60,000 nucleotides of DNA, taken from assembly GCF_029227915.1 (NCBI RefSeq), contig NC_079875.1, positions 15,065,001 through 15,125,000 of the forward strand. The letters are read 5' to 3'. This document shows, in pieces, positions 20,996-34,062 of this stretch. The position numbers and the translations under genes are program-made. Source of the stretch: Hydractinia symbiolongicarpus. Lineage: Eukaryota > Cnidaria > Hydrozoa > Anthoathecata > Hydractiniidae. Within the stretch, counting starts at the first letter, position 1. Every line of letters begins with the position of its first letter. Under the pieces are notes generated by a model that was not told the origin of the DNA, ran no database searches, and was given only the letters and a program-made list of their open reading frames with translations.

Positions 20996-23900
20996 TTCAC
21001 TGGGAGTTAATTTTGAGTTAATTGTTTTTCAGGAAATAAAAAAATCTTTCACAATGTCTACATAGATCTTTGCGTTGTGACAGTTTTAAAATATGGTGAC
21101 ACTTCTATAAACAGATGTATTTTTATATCGCAACGTCATTAAAAGTATTATGAGTTTGGAAAATATTAAGAATGTTGTTTACATTTTTAACTGGTGACAT
21201 TAATCACGTTTACACTCACTTGTTTACAAAATATAGAATTTAAACTCCCACGCACAGGAGGTAATATTGTTGGTTTGGTGACTTGCGTACAGGATGAGAG
21301 GGCAAATAATCAAAAAAATTAAAATGATGGTCAATAATCTGTAAGAGCGACGAATGACGCTTTTTATTGAAATCAATATTGTCAAGGATCTCTCCTGCAC
21401 AGTATCCATAAAAATACTTGTCTTGTTAAAATAAATAAATTAAATCAATTCTTCAACTGAAAGACCTTTAAGAAATAGACACTTTTAAAATACAAGAATT
21501 CCAAATTGTTGATCAGTGTTTTTATTTTTATTTTTTGACATGTTTGCTGGTGAAATGTTAGCCAAAACAAATGATTTTAACCCCTTTATGTGCCATTTTA
21601 CCTAAAATGCATATCTGATGGTATCAAGAGTATGGGTGTGCGGGCTTTTGTACTTTAATGAAAATACACGACTTCCCGGAAATAAGAGGAATAAAGCAAA
21701 TAAATTACAACACGCTTAAAAATGTGATTTTGGAACATGCGAGTTCTTCACATTCTTTCTTTCAGTGTAGGTCTAGTTTAACAAGAATTTAATAAAGATC
21801 TGAGAAGTTAAAGCTTTGTTGGGGATTTTAAAACATTAAATGACAAATTTTTGCGTAGCCACGATAGCAAGAATAAGTTTAAAAAAAATAAAAAAATTGT
21901 TTGTTGTTTTATATTTCGGCTTTTTTTTCATCTTTTCTGTGAAAAATGTACATTTTTTTATTTAAAATCTAATAATTTATGAAATTTAGGCTTTCCAATG
22001 ACATAAAAGATTTGGGCATTTCCACAAATTGTAGAAACAAGGCTAAAAAAAATACTGTTGCTAGTATGGTAACGGCCTACGAGATGGGATGTAAATTAAA
22101 GTCACCTCTAAAAATGGCTATCCCATTCAGGCTATAAAGACCTACCATCCCAATTTTTTAAAGTAGGTTTTGAATTAGCTAGACCGTTTAAAATTCTTCT
22201 TTTTGTTTCAACTTGAGTATTCTTTACTTCTCCACAAAAACATCTTGATGTATTCTCAGCAAATTCTTAGAAAGAGTGAAAGATCTGAAAATTCACACTA
22301 GTGTAAAAGTCAACCCTAGGGTGCTGTTGTTAATTCAACTGGCAGATAGACAGCTAGATTGTGTAAGGAAAAAATACTTCAATTAAAACCTGAGAAAAGA
22401 CTTTTTTACATCATGAATAGAAAACGAGTTTATATGAGTTTATATAAAAAAAACTAAACTTTCACAATCCAAATTTTCAATAAAAAAGAAAATAAAGCAA
22501 AAATTTCCAATTGAGCACATTCTTAGGATATTTTTAACGTTTTGTCTAATTACATCTTGAATTTTATTATATAGTATATATTTCTATAAAAAAAGTGTGT
22601 AGTCAAAAAATAGTCGGTTAGCAGGTGGTCAGAAAAAAATCAGACAAGAAAATGTTGGTTTCTTTAAATATCCTTATTAAGAATTTCAAAATCAAAATTA
22701 TATTTTAGCCATGTTATAAACTTAAATCGTTGACAAATTTTCTTTTTATTCCAGATTTTATGTCCCACAGCCTTTTTTAAGAATAATCATCCAAATTGTA
22801 TTATTCCAATATTTTTCCAATGTGCTAAAAAATAATTCCTTCACCACTTCACGTCGGCCCCTCCCCCTTTCCTTCGGCTTTTTAGAGCCTTAAGAAAGGT
22901 CCAGCTCATATAAGGTTTAATGGTCAACAATATTCTCCCTTGACTTCTTGTGTTTTTTGCTATACTACACTAATACAAAAAGGCTTAATGGACAACTTTA
23001 GTTATAGTCAGCATAACATTATATAATGGGTGAATAAATATGAATTTTTCTCATAAAAGGAATAGCTGTTACTTACTTATGTCTGACTTTGCAATATGTA
23101 CACGTATAATAAACTGTCTCGCTTTCATGCACTTAGAATACCTTTCCCTGTTATTCATTTCCGGCCTGGATATTATGCTTAGTCATAGCTGTCATCATTG
23201 TGAGACTGATGTCTTTGGTTTTTAGCCTAAAATTTGAAGAAATCTGTGTATATTTATTATGGATTCATTACACTGTTCAAATAGCTACTCAATTTTTCCA
23301 ATCTAGGTCCCTTTTAGTCCCTAAATATGACATATTTTTACAAAGTTATGTTTTTTACTCTAATAAAAATTAGCTAACCAAAAAAAAAAAAAAACAAATT
23401 GTATTTGATCTTATATATTTGCGCAATCAAGTTCTATTTTTATTTGGCGTGGAGGAGATGTCAAAAATGACATTTGATTTGTGAAAAACAAAAATTAAAA
23501 AAACAAAAAACAATAACAACTTCCAGCAATGTTGATCAATTAAAATGTTTTTCAAATTATTTATTATTCTTTTTCTAAAAAACTTATATTTTCAAATTAA
23601 AAAGTTATTTAATTTGATAAGAGGATAGACATTCCTTTTTGCATCAAAACATGTGACAATACGATAAACCGGCTTGTTTTCATAAATCTGTTAACAATGT
23701 AAAGTTAAACGACGAAAAATGGCAAAATAAACCCAACATATAACGTCAAAACAAGACAAAAAAGCCCGGTAAAATAATAAACAACAACTCGTCTGTTATA
23801 TTCCGAAGTACGTGACTAGCAATATGTCCACTATGTTTGAAGAAAACATTTGTTCAGGAAATTTAATAAAATGTCGAGAAGACAGATCATGTAGGCGTAG

Positions 23901-26382
23901 TGCGTTTAAAAGTTATATTAAAAAGGTTCAGGGAAATATTTTTTTCCGTTTTACTTGAAGCGACGATTTACGCGGCAACTATCCTGAACTTGCTCAAGTC
24001 GTAATAGCTACCCACATTCCGTCGGATCTGAATACCCAAAACGATGATTGAGAGGGTCAACTGTGACACTAAAAGGTGTGAAAAAACAGCGATGATTTCT
24101 TTTCTTTTAATTTTTCAACGAGAGCGTATGCATATCATTTTGTCGCTCTAGTATTTACAAACTACGAAGATTCGCAATCATGACCTTTGCGACAAATACG
24201 TTAACATCGTATATTCCGCGCAGTAAACTTTCATTAAAAGACTTAAAATCTGCGACAGTGTTTCATATAAAAATAGTTCGACCAATTTCAGCTATCAGAT
24301 CAATCGGAAGAAAACTTTCAGATCTTTCAGCAAGTTTACACAAATCTGCTTTTACTCGCATCCTGAAAAATGATTAATACCTTACAGATCTGTTAATGAA
24401 GGAGGGAAGTCAAAGTTGAGCATGGCTCACGTACACGTTTTTATATAACCAATGAACAGTTGAGACCTAATGTTGTTAAGATTTTCTCATTTACAATCTA
24501 AATTTAGGTTACTTTCTGCTTATTTAGCTAGCTGCTTTAAACTCCTAATTCGCACGTGGCTTGTTTGTTAAATTAATGCATCAATCGAAATTTTGGTTTC
24601 AATCAACTTTGCTTTATAAAACCGAAATAATTATTTGAACAAGAAAAGTGTCGGCCATTAGAATTATTGTTATAGTTTTCTTTTCTTTTTCTTTTTTCTT
24701 CTTCTTTTTTCTTCTTTATTTAATATTTTATTTACCTTCACCTAGGCCGTTCTTACTACTTGCTTCGTTTTTAAAAGATTCCAGCTTGTTGCTTATGAAA
24801 AGAAGGGAAAAAATAGCAATGAAGCAAATTTCTGATATTTATTCTTCTCATTATTATTGTTATTATTATTTCTTAATGAAGATACCCACAATATTTAAGG
24901 TAAAAGTTAATCTTACGTCAGTAGATATCAACTAATTTCAGATATTCAGAATTCAAGCGGTAATGACGCTTCAGTGACGCCATTGTACTCCCTCGCTTAC
25001 TCACAATTATTTTCATGTAATGTGGTAGTTTCTTTTACATGTGAAGCATTTACCACATTTGACCTTTTAATTAAAATCAATCATTCAATTTGTTGCATCC
25101 TATTGTTGACTCGTGTGGAAGTATCTTTGCATAGCAAGATTGACACTGCAAAGTAACAACAAGCCAGATAATGTTTATTAAATTTTTTATTAAGATCTCC
25201 CGAAACGTCGCCTACAACACTATCATGTTCAAGAAATGATAAACTTTTAACAGTAATAAGCCAGATAATGTTTGTTAAATTTTTTATTCCAATTCGTTTT
25301 AAAAAAAGATGCCTATAAAAAAGCCTATAAATATCTCCTTAAAAAATTTATTTATAAGGACCGTTTATACGTGTCCAGGAAAAAATTCCTTCGCAAACGG
25401 AAAAATTTGCAACTAGGAATAAATTAGCAAAAAAGTCTAACCGGAACCTCCTCTATCTAAAATGGTGCATTGTAGAAAATCCTCTCCTTTTAATAGATCT
25501 CTATCTCTTAAATCCGCCGAAAGATATTTAACACTTCTTACAATTTTAATACTACAAAAAAATTATAAAAAAACCTGGCAAATGACAAAGCGACAAAATA
25601 GAACATGACGTCAGCAGTATGCGGAAAGAAGGACAGTTGTTTTCAATATGGCGATAAGGGGCTAAGATTGACGTTCTATAATGCGTTAGCATTCAAAAAC
25701 GTCAATTTTTAGGCGGGGTCCTTTCAATTTTCACAAGCTGTAAGAATTACTAACACACGCACTTTACCGATATAATCTAGCCTCGATAACCCAAGGTTTT
25801 GTCCTTACGACACAAAATATTGTATCAATGAGTAAAAAACAGCCGCCATGTATGTCTAAAAATAAACGAAAGAATAACAAGCGTTCACACAAAATTTGCA
25901 GCTAAAACATTGTAATTAATCTATTATTATTTTGATTGGACTGACGTCAGCGTTTTAATAGATAAACAATCACGAATGTGATGAGGTGCCCAATTAACCA
26001 TATTCAACGAACGGAAAAAACAATTTTAAGAAACAATAGGAACATGGGCACTAAATAGAAGAACTCGTAACAAGGTTAATTATTCAAATTTTTGTTTTGT
26101 TTTTGTTTATCTAGTCTCCATCGCAGAGTCTGTAATCATACCAAAATGTGCTCTTAGTAGGTCAATCAAATTAAACGATGGAGTGCTTGAATACATTGAT
26201 ATAAAAAGGTAGTTGTTATTGAGGATTTGTCAGTGTAACCTATTACAAGTCTACAGCATATATATATGGCATAATAAATTATTCACATATATATACATTT
26301 ATATATATATAAATTTAAGCATAGCTAACTGAACTATTAAATCAGCCGTGGTACTCACTGAACACGTTTCTATTAAAATCAA
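20996..26382. other. Intergenic; minor repeats and weak small frames
   Basis: At 22845-22935 lies the second copy of the short repeat described at 20020. At 25158 and 25258 a 31-bp direct repeat (AAGCCAGATAATGTTTRTTA core) occurs twice, 98 bp apart. An inverted repeat TTGACGTT...AACGTCAA spans about 25668-25708. Short frames at 23825 (44 aa, starts MSTMFEENIC) and 24180 (65 aa, basic) lie in a slightly less AT-rich patch but have no splice partners or recognisable domain. Confidence 0.5.
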
Positions 26383-28469
26383 ATGCACTTAAAAACAAGA
26401 AGACGAAGAGCCAGTTCGGAGATGGAAAAACCAATTGAAAGTCGCGTTTATAGGACAGTAGTGATAGGAGATGGATGTGTTGGAAAATCAGGTAGATTTT
26501 AAATTTCACTTCTGTTTTGATTTTAGTGCCTGTTGTGCAGGGCACTTGAAAATACAGTTACTTTTTTGACGTTTGTTAATGTTGAGTTCTTCAACTTGTT
26601 GATATCAGCTTTTGCTTATGCAGAAACTGATGGTGAATGGTGAATAAGAGCAAAAGCTGTTGATATCATCAGTAAAGTATACAGAAACTGCGAATCGAAA
26701 AAACATTTTATTCATTTTCGATACAAACAAAAGTGGTTGTTTTTGAGAATAATTTCTTAACCACGTAAAAGTCAAACCCATAAAAAATTCAATGTGTTTC
26801 TGTTTTTTTCAAAATAGGTTTTCTTTCTAATTGATTATTAATAATTCATATGTTATTCTTTCTTTTTCTTTTCAATATTATACATATTTAAATACAAATG
26901 AGCGCCAAAAAAAGAAAAACAACCCATTTCCTTGTCTGACTCAACTTTCTCAGATATCCTCTACTCGGATTTGTTTTGTTGTTTTTTTTACATTCTGATT
27001 CAATTTGACGTGACGTCACAAACAAACAAAAAACCGTTATCCACAAATCACTTGACCGAACAAGGTCGTAAAAATACTTTATTTAAGTGCATGTATTTAC
27101 AAAATCAACTGTAAAAACGTTCACACGATTCATCACCAATTAAACGTCGTGCTTTGTAAGGGCAAAAAAAAATTCCCAGCCCACTTGAAAAGACAATGTT
27201 TACTCTCGGAGTCTAAATAACAATTTTGATGTTTCTTCATTTTACGCATATATAAGACATGAGAAAACTTGACAAGCAATTTGTGTTTAAACTTACTTCA
27301 AAATTTATTTTATTGTACACATAATTGAGTCATCAATCAAAAGGACGTTACTATGAATAGCGTGACAAAAAATGGAAGGTAAAAAAACACAAACAAAGCA
27401 GATTGATTCTAAAGCATCCAGCCGACAAAACTGTATAAAAGTTTAAGTAGGAAACATTTGGAAAGCTTCAGGAAGATCATAAAGCCCACGAATAGATATA
27501 ACTTCTTCCCGTTATTTTCAATCTGCTTTTTTCTTTTATTTATATCGTATTATTTTCTTTGTTTAGCGCTGACAATACAGTATGTGAGTAATATCTTTCT
27601 GGATTTCCACGACCCAACGATAGAAGATGCTTACCAGAAACAAACAGTGATCGATAACAATGTTGCTGTTGTGGACATATTGGATACAGCTGCACAGGTA
27701 AACAAATAAATAAATAAACAAACAAACAAAAAACAAAAAAGAAACAAACAAAACATGCAATTCCTACTCTTTTTTAATTAATTATTTTGATCACAAAGGG
27801 GGAAATAAACACACTGTTATTATGCACTATTGAAAAACCTTTGTTCCGTTTTTGTACAATCATACCTAAAAAAATCAATAATCTTATTGAAAAGACAAAT
27901 TTCTGTCAATTTCTTAAAATCAGATATTCTCTACTTGAATTTTTTTAATTTTTTTTTTACATTTAGACTCAAATTGATTTAAACTTAATTCTCAATAATA
28001 CTAATATTTACATTTCTTTCTCCTTTATTAGGATGAACTACAGACCACATTAAAAGAACAATGTCTGACGCATGGTGAAGGATACATCGGTGTTTATTCC
28101 ATAGACGATGAAAAGAGCTATCAAAACTTACGCAAACATTTATTAGAACTAAAAAGAATTAGAAATACTGATCGAGTTCCAATAGTTATCGTTGGTAACA
28201 AATTAGACTTATTTCAAGACCGTCAGGTATCTACAATGGAGGGTGTAGCGCTCGCCCGTGAATTTGACTGTCCATTTTATGAGACATCAGCAGCAAACAG
28301 AATAAATGTTGAAGATGTTTTTAACGGTGTTATCAGACAAATAAGAAGAGCTAGTGAAGAGATCGATCAATCTGAAGAATTAAATAAAAAACCGAAATTA
28401 AAAAGGTTTAAAACATTTATGAGTAAGAAGTTCTATGGAAGTTTAACGAGACTTCCTCAATCGTTATAA
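26383..28469 (+). CDS. RIT1: RIT/Ric-like Ras-family GTPase, 225 aa, three coding exons
   Basis: Exons 26383-26491, 27567-27697 and 28032-28469 (stop TAA) join in phase (1, then 0). Boxes: G1 GDGCVGKS at 29-36; switch [10 protein letters not shown] at 51-59, the signature of the RIT/Ric branch; G3 DTAAQ at 76-80; G4 NKLD at 136-139; G5 ETSAA at 164-168. The segment [18 protein letters not shown] and the following DVF...IRQIRRA also resemble RIT. There is no C-terminal CaaX box; the tail is basic ([16 protein letters not shown]), as in RIT, which bind membranes through such tails. Known RIT proteins act upstream of MAP kinases; that role here is inferred. Oddities: Ala79 replaces Ras Gly60, Cys32 sits at Ras Gly13, and switch II ([12 protein letters not shown]) is strongly diverged. 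A second ATG at 26422 would remove 13 basic residues. The symbol marks the closest family, not proven orthology. Confidence 0.93.
27700..27754 (+). repeat. AAAT/AAAC microsatellite
   Basis: Simple tetranucleotide run starting two bases after the donor of RIT exon 2. Confidence 0.85.
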
Positions 28470-28627
28470 CGATCAGATGAGAGTTTGTTCTATCACGACA
28501 TGTGTTCATTCCACATGCTTTTTCTTCTCTACACAGTACTTTCATCAATTTTTAAGATGGTATACTTTGAAGAATTTATAAGCCATATTTATTTATTGCC
28601 TTTTTGTACCTATTTGTAAATATGTGG

Positions 28628-28633
28628 AATAAA
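28628..28633 (+). terminator. Polyadenylation signal of the RIT-like gene
   Basis: AATAAA about 160 bp after the stop codon, the first such word downstream. Confidence 0.5.
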
Positions 28634-30309
28634 AATAGTGTTATTAAGATTATATAGATTTAATTCAAAATGGACTTTTTATTTATTTCATGCATTTTTC
28701 TAGCATGTTGAAAACAGTCGACACAGATCTATATTTTGATGTGATCATATCCAATTCGGATACAATAATACTATTGATTACTCTCGCATCAGCAAGCGCT
28801 TTTGACGCCGGTAACCTTCTTTTCTTCCAGAGATACAGTTTTTTGTGCGGGTATTGCGAATGTATAGCATTGTATATACAGGCAAAATTTCATCGTCTCA
28901 CTTGACATGTTTAGATATTTCTTTTATACAACACACCAAAATTAACGAAAGCAATGCTGCAACGAACCAACTTGATTCATGCATCATTTTGCAGAACAAT
29001 AAAAGCATTGTTACTGGTTCCTCTGTTAATTATTCTTTTGTTTATTTAATTATGTCGTTGATTAGTCTGCAAAACAAATTGAGTCTGATTTTACTCTTCA
29101 CTCACCAAAAAAACAAAAAAAGCTATAAACGCATTTTTTCCGTTTTACTACGCGGAATCCTTTTTAAAAGGAATCTGTGTCATTATGATGCTATAGTTTT
29201 GGCACGTTTTATTCCAAAACCTTGATCATGCATCTTGGTATACGTCATACTGTCTTGTTGTTTTCGAAAGTCACTTAAAAGCTTTCAATTAACTTTTTAT
29301 CTCCATTAGCTACCTTTTAAGAGGACTACAATTATTTTATTGTTTTTCGTTTCTAACAATTGATAGTTGTAACTTTATGTTATTGTCTAATTCATTGCAT
29401 TCAGTCGAAAATAACTTGATTTATTAACTCTATATGTAGCAAAATTAAAAACAATATGTGTTGTAGACCAGACAAAAATATTGGTTTGGATTAGAAAACA
29501 ATTGGCTAGGCATGTGATAGCGGGCAAGATAGTATAAATATGTCCGAATAAAGTAACGGTCTGTTTATTGCACTTAGAATATGCTTTTCATACACCGGGT
29601 TCTTATATTCTTTTTTCGATTTGAAACTGGTCACAAAACCAGTTTCAAATCGGTGGATTACTCCATATGGATTAAAATCCAGTTGGAGCAAGATTTAAAT
29701 ACGTATATCACAATTACAAATCATATTTACTAACTGCCACATCATTGCTGTTAAACACTTCATGAAGCCAATCGTTTCCCCAAAAAATTTAAGACTCATT
29801 AATTGAGGAACTATAAAGTGGGAAGCTCTAAGCTTTTTACATTCACTTGCGATATCCTGTTATTGTTGTTATCCATATGCTTTCCCTGTTTTCTTTATTT
29901 CCATTTCCTAGCTACCTTTACACAAACTAGCTTAGTTTCTTCGCCAATAAAAAATATTTATTACGAATTTAAAGGTATTTTTTTATTCACAAAATAATGC
30001 TTAATGCAGTTTATAACACGCGATTCTGCATCACGAGCGTTATAATTGTTACCATTAGCTTTACAGTTTTTTAACGGCTTTGGCTTGGTTATTTGATTCG
30101 ATTTTTGTGCTGGCCAATTTTATTCAACTAAGATTGCTTTTTATTTTTTCTCGATCGACATCGGTCAATTCGACCATTTTGTTTTAAGTGTAAACGTTTC
30201 TCTAGATCTTTACATTTAAAACTTTGAAACATCATTTATACTTGTTAAAGTTATGACGTCCTTTGTCGAGGCACAATTTTAAACTGTTTAAGACTACAAA
30301 ATAACAGAA
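28634..30309. other. Intergenic; perfect 15-bp hairpin at 29617-29652
   Basis: No gene seen; a 126-codon frame at 28845-29225 lacks domain, signal or splice support. At 29617-29631 CGATTTGAAACTGGT is followed, after CACAAA, by its exact reverse complement (29638-29652). Confidence 0.6.
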
Positions 30310-31045
30310 GAGGAAGAACAACAACAACAAATAACAAAACAACAACAACAGTGACAACAAGATTGAAAACAAAAATAACAATTTTGCGGTTAAACTCAAT
30401 AAAAAACAAATCAATAACAAGCTTATCAACATAATATTTTTAGATTTGCTTATTCAGTTATAACTAAATTTAATCAAAACAGGATATGTGCAAATAAACA
30501 AAAGATTAGACGGACGGAAACAGCCTTAGTTAAGAGATTCTGTTCTAGAGTACCATGGTAGCGCTGTTAGCTGTTACAGCAAGCTATAGTCTACCACACA
30601 GGATTTTCATATGATTTGCACGTGTTTGAAATTACACTTGTGTGCTATTGTGACTGTTGTTGCGCTGTTATATATGTTGTTGTTATTGTTATTGTTGTTG
30701 TTATTGTCTTTTTGTTCTGTTCTGCTGACGCTGCTGTTTTTGTTTTGTTTGTTGTTTTTCTCATTATTGTTCATTCGGTTGCTATTTTGCCATTGTTTCT
30801 GTTTCTGTTGCTTTCGTTGTTGTTGATATGGTTGTTGTTGTTAAGATCGTTTTGTTTTGTTTTGCTGACGCTGTTGTTGTTATTTCATGTTTGTTTGCTG
30901 TTTTCATCATCATGGTTTATTTGTTTGCTATTTTTTTTTTTTTTTTTTGCTTTCAATGTTGTTGTTGTTGTCGTGGTCGTTGTTATCCTTGATGCTGTTG
31001 TTGTTTTCGTTAATCATGTTGTTGACGAAGTTGTTTTTGTTGTAG
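30310..31045 (+). repeat. AAC-rich then GTT-rich low-complexity tracts in opposite orientation
   Basis: 30310-30362 is rich in AAC/AAT triplets; 30650-31045 is rich in GTT/GTC triplets, i.e. the complementary motif, about 300 bp away. The long hydrophobic open frames here (Leu/Val/Phe only) are by-products of the triplets. A T18 run sits near 30932. Confidence 0.75.
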
Positions 31046-32522
31046 TGATTATGTGATAAAGTAATTATTAAATAAGACTTGATTGCAGAACGCCGCTGAG
31101 TCTGATTGCAATAATTAATTATTTAAAACCACTTCTGGACCAAACCAATCTTGATGATCTGTCTTCATAGTCTAAAATCCAACCCATGATACAATGACGG
31201 TTAAATAGAAACACAGATAAGTAAAAAATAGGTAATATTCTCGTGAACAAAGGTAATTACATAAGAAAAATTCTCAAAACATTGATTTTGATTTTGCCCT
31301 TGGTGTAGTACCAAGCTGTGTTTTAAGCATGCAATCGTATCAAAAGATGAGTCACATCATAAATTTTCATATTTTTTAGCTAGCCATGATCTAGCTATCA
31401 TTAGATCAACCAATCATATGGGAGTGCCACCAGACATCTCTGAGACTGTAGGAAATAACAAAAGTAGAGTGTCATATTTAAGTTATTAAAAACCGAAATA
31501 ACTAACGATTAACTAGAATCACAGCTAGAATGTGTCCCTTTGAAATTAACACGTAAACAAATTTGTCATCAATAACAACATCAACACAAAATCGAAGTTC
31601 ACAAAGTAAAATGGTCAATAGCATTTTTAATAAGATAAAAATCTCTATAACCTGATTTTATCATATATCCTGTATAGTTGTTTTTATGTACATTGTAAAA
31701 TGATTAGTACAGTTATAATGTAATTATAATCAATAAAAGATATAAATGTAATTAAGTAAGGGATTTTAATAAACTTTATAAAAATAATCAGATATGGATT
31801 TTAATAAGCTATAGAGAAAAAATATGCAAACGAGATATTTATGTCAAGTAGCTAGTAAAATTCTGTATTATAATCATACAGTAATTCCTTTTTCACTTCC
31901 CAGCGGGCGGTTTTAACATTATTAATGTTGCATGACTGCTTTAGAACAGTGTGGGCTACATTTAATTGAAAATTCCCCTCCCTCCTCTCTCCCTTAGAGG
32001 GATGATTTTCCCTGACCGCTTTTTCCTTGACAAATAATTTTTACTATCAAAAGGCTGATATCTTCTGAAAGGTAAAGGTCGGGGGCTATTTTCTTTTTGC
32101 GTTTCGTAATAAAAAAATTCCATTCATTGACAAAGAAAAACCATGAATGAATAAAACAGAACTAAAAAAAAGAAAATTGTAATCTTTGATGTTACGGGGA
32201 AAAAGTTTGCTGCGGAAAAATAACGAAATGATTTGCTTGCGAGGAAAATATCACTAAAGCATTTTTGCAGCATATTTTGTATATAGGGATTTATTTCTTT
32301 TTTCAGGACTAAAAAACCTTTTATTTGCATATACGCGCCATCGGAACTTGCTACCTGCATAACATATTGTCACATGTGGTTGTAGTGAGTTTGTTTGCCG
32401 TAAATAGTTCCCAGGAAGAATGATAAAAACCGCTGCAGCTGGCACTGTGTTAAGAACATACTCTTTCAATTTAAGAAAATTCTAATTTTAAAAACAAATG
32501 AATTCCAGTGAAAATTAGATAT
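31046..32522. other. Intergenic, nothing recognised
   Basis: AT-rich, short frames only. Confidence 0.5.
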
Positions 32523-32588
32523 ACTAGTCGTTAGCCATTTTTACCACATTGCGTGCGTCTCGCTAAACCTCTTTACACCATTTTGCGT

Positions 32589-32619
<31 letters not shown>

Positions 32620-32651
32620 GGGCAGACGTATACGGGTATTATAATATAGAT
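32523..32651 (+). mobile_element. Dispersed ACAG-type repeat, copy B, with expanded ACAG tract
   Basis: ACTAGTCGTTAGCC start, ATTGCGTGCGTCTCGCT, ACCATTTTGCGTGACAGAC, about seven ACAG units, then GACGTATACGGGTATTATAATATAGA. Best copy of the microsatellite core in this window. Confidence 0.8.
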
Positions 32652-34062
32652 GTTTCCAAATGTTTAGGACTACTTTTATTGCAATTAGTCTAATCTCAAT
32701 GACTGACTGTTCCAGCAAAATAGCGTTAGCTAAAACTAATAAACGTGTGTTGTCTCTGCCGTATAGAGTCTCTGCTGCGTAGAGACCCAACCCCTAAAAG
32801 CTATAAATTTTTTGGTCTTCCATGAAGTTATACCTTTTCTGGTGGCAATGCTTTTTTGCTTCGAAACATCTAAAACTGGTTTTAAAGAACGCCTTTGCAA
32901 AGATTTAACCTTGTCTTCAAAATAACGCTGTATTTTTGCTTACTTGGGCCGTGTTTTTTTGCTGGTATTGTATCAGCTGTAGAAGTGACGATTTATTGAT
33001 TGGTGATTTCCAAACCATGTTCTGGAAATGACAATTCCTTGTGAACATAATTGGGACATAGAATTTGATGTTGATAAAGGCTGAAATGCCTTCAACTATT
33101 TGATAAATAGCGTAAACGTGTAAAATATACTTCATAAGAATACCAGGCTAAAATTTCAGGTTGAAAACAACAGGTCTATTGCTTAGAACAACAAAGAAGT
33201 AAAAGTTTGACCGCCTTGATTATAAATTTGGTACACTTATAAGAAAGCGTGCAGAATAAAAACATTAAACGTGCAAATTATGATTATGATTTCGATAGAA
33301 ATTAGCTATTTGCGAAAATGAATTCTCGCGCAATTTATTGAAACTATTTATTCGCAAAATTAAATTCTCGCAAATGCCAAAAATATTCAAAATTTCGATT
33401 CGTGAAATCGAGAAATTGAACTCTCGCTAAAATATATTCCGTTAAGGCAATTTAAAACGTTTTTGTATTTTCAAGACTTTCTATACAAGTCATTTTTTTA
33501 AATTGTAGAAACCAAGGAAAGTTATAAAGGAAAAAAACCAAGGAAAGTTATAAAGGAAATGCTATTAAAAATTGACATTAAACGAAAGCACGAAAACTCT
33601 ATTTATTTCGACACGTATGAGGTCAAAATATATATGACACACCGGATATTGTTAAAAACTAAATTCAAACGCAACTGCCAATGTTGGTTGACAGTAATTC
33701 GTTGTTTTTAAATTTTAATATCGTTTAATTGTTGAGTATATTACTTTTAATTTTTTATATTTATCTATATTTAGTTAACAAGACAAAAGACAACGAGATG
33801 TCTGACCATAAATCGTTCGGTATAATTGTCTCTGTCGCTAATAATTTAACACTTTCTATATTGGAGAATAAACAGAAACTAGCCGTTAGTTTGTTCAAAA
33901 ACGCACAGGAATTTGCTTGTTGTATATATTTCCCGCATCAATATTTCCTCCATTGTTGTTCGTTTGTTAGGATGAGGTAATAAAATTGCCCTGCGGCGGG
34001 TCTGATATAAAGCTGCTACGCAACCCTTCTTAACATATAATCAGAACACAACTATTAGTATA
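32652..34062. other. Intergenic; small direct repeats
   Basis: No gene. Two copies of AACCAAGGAAAGTTATAAAG lie in tandem near 33512-33560. A stretch at 33290-33435 is rich in TTCGCGAAAA-type words (also seen at 8507-8550), probably an old repeat. Confidence 0.5.

Noticed and set aside
24180-24377. 65-codon basic frame
   Set aside because: Protein-like composition but no splice partner, domain or promoter that I can point to.
28845-29225. 126-codon plus frame downstream of the RIT-like gene
   Set aside because: No domain, signal or splice support; composition matches the AT-rich background.
30616-31056. 146-codon hydrophobic frame
   Set aside because: Translation of GTT-rich low-complexity DNA.
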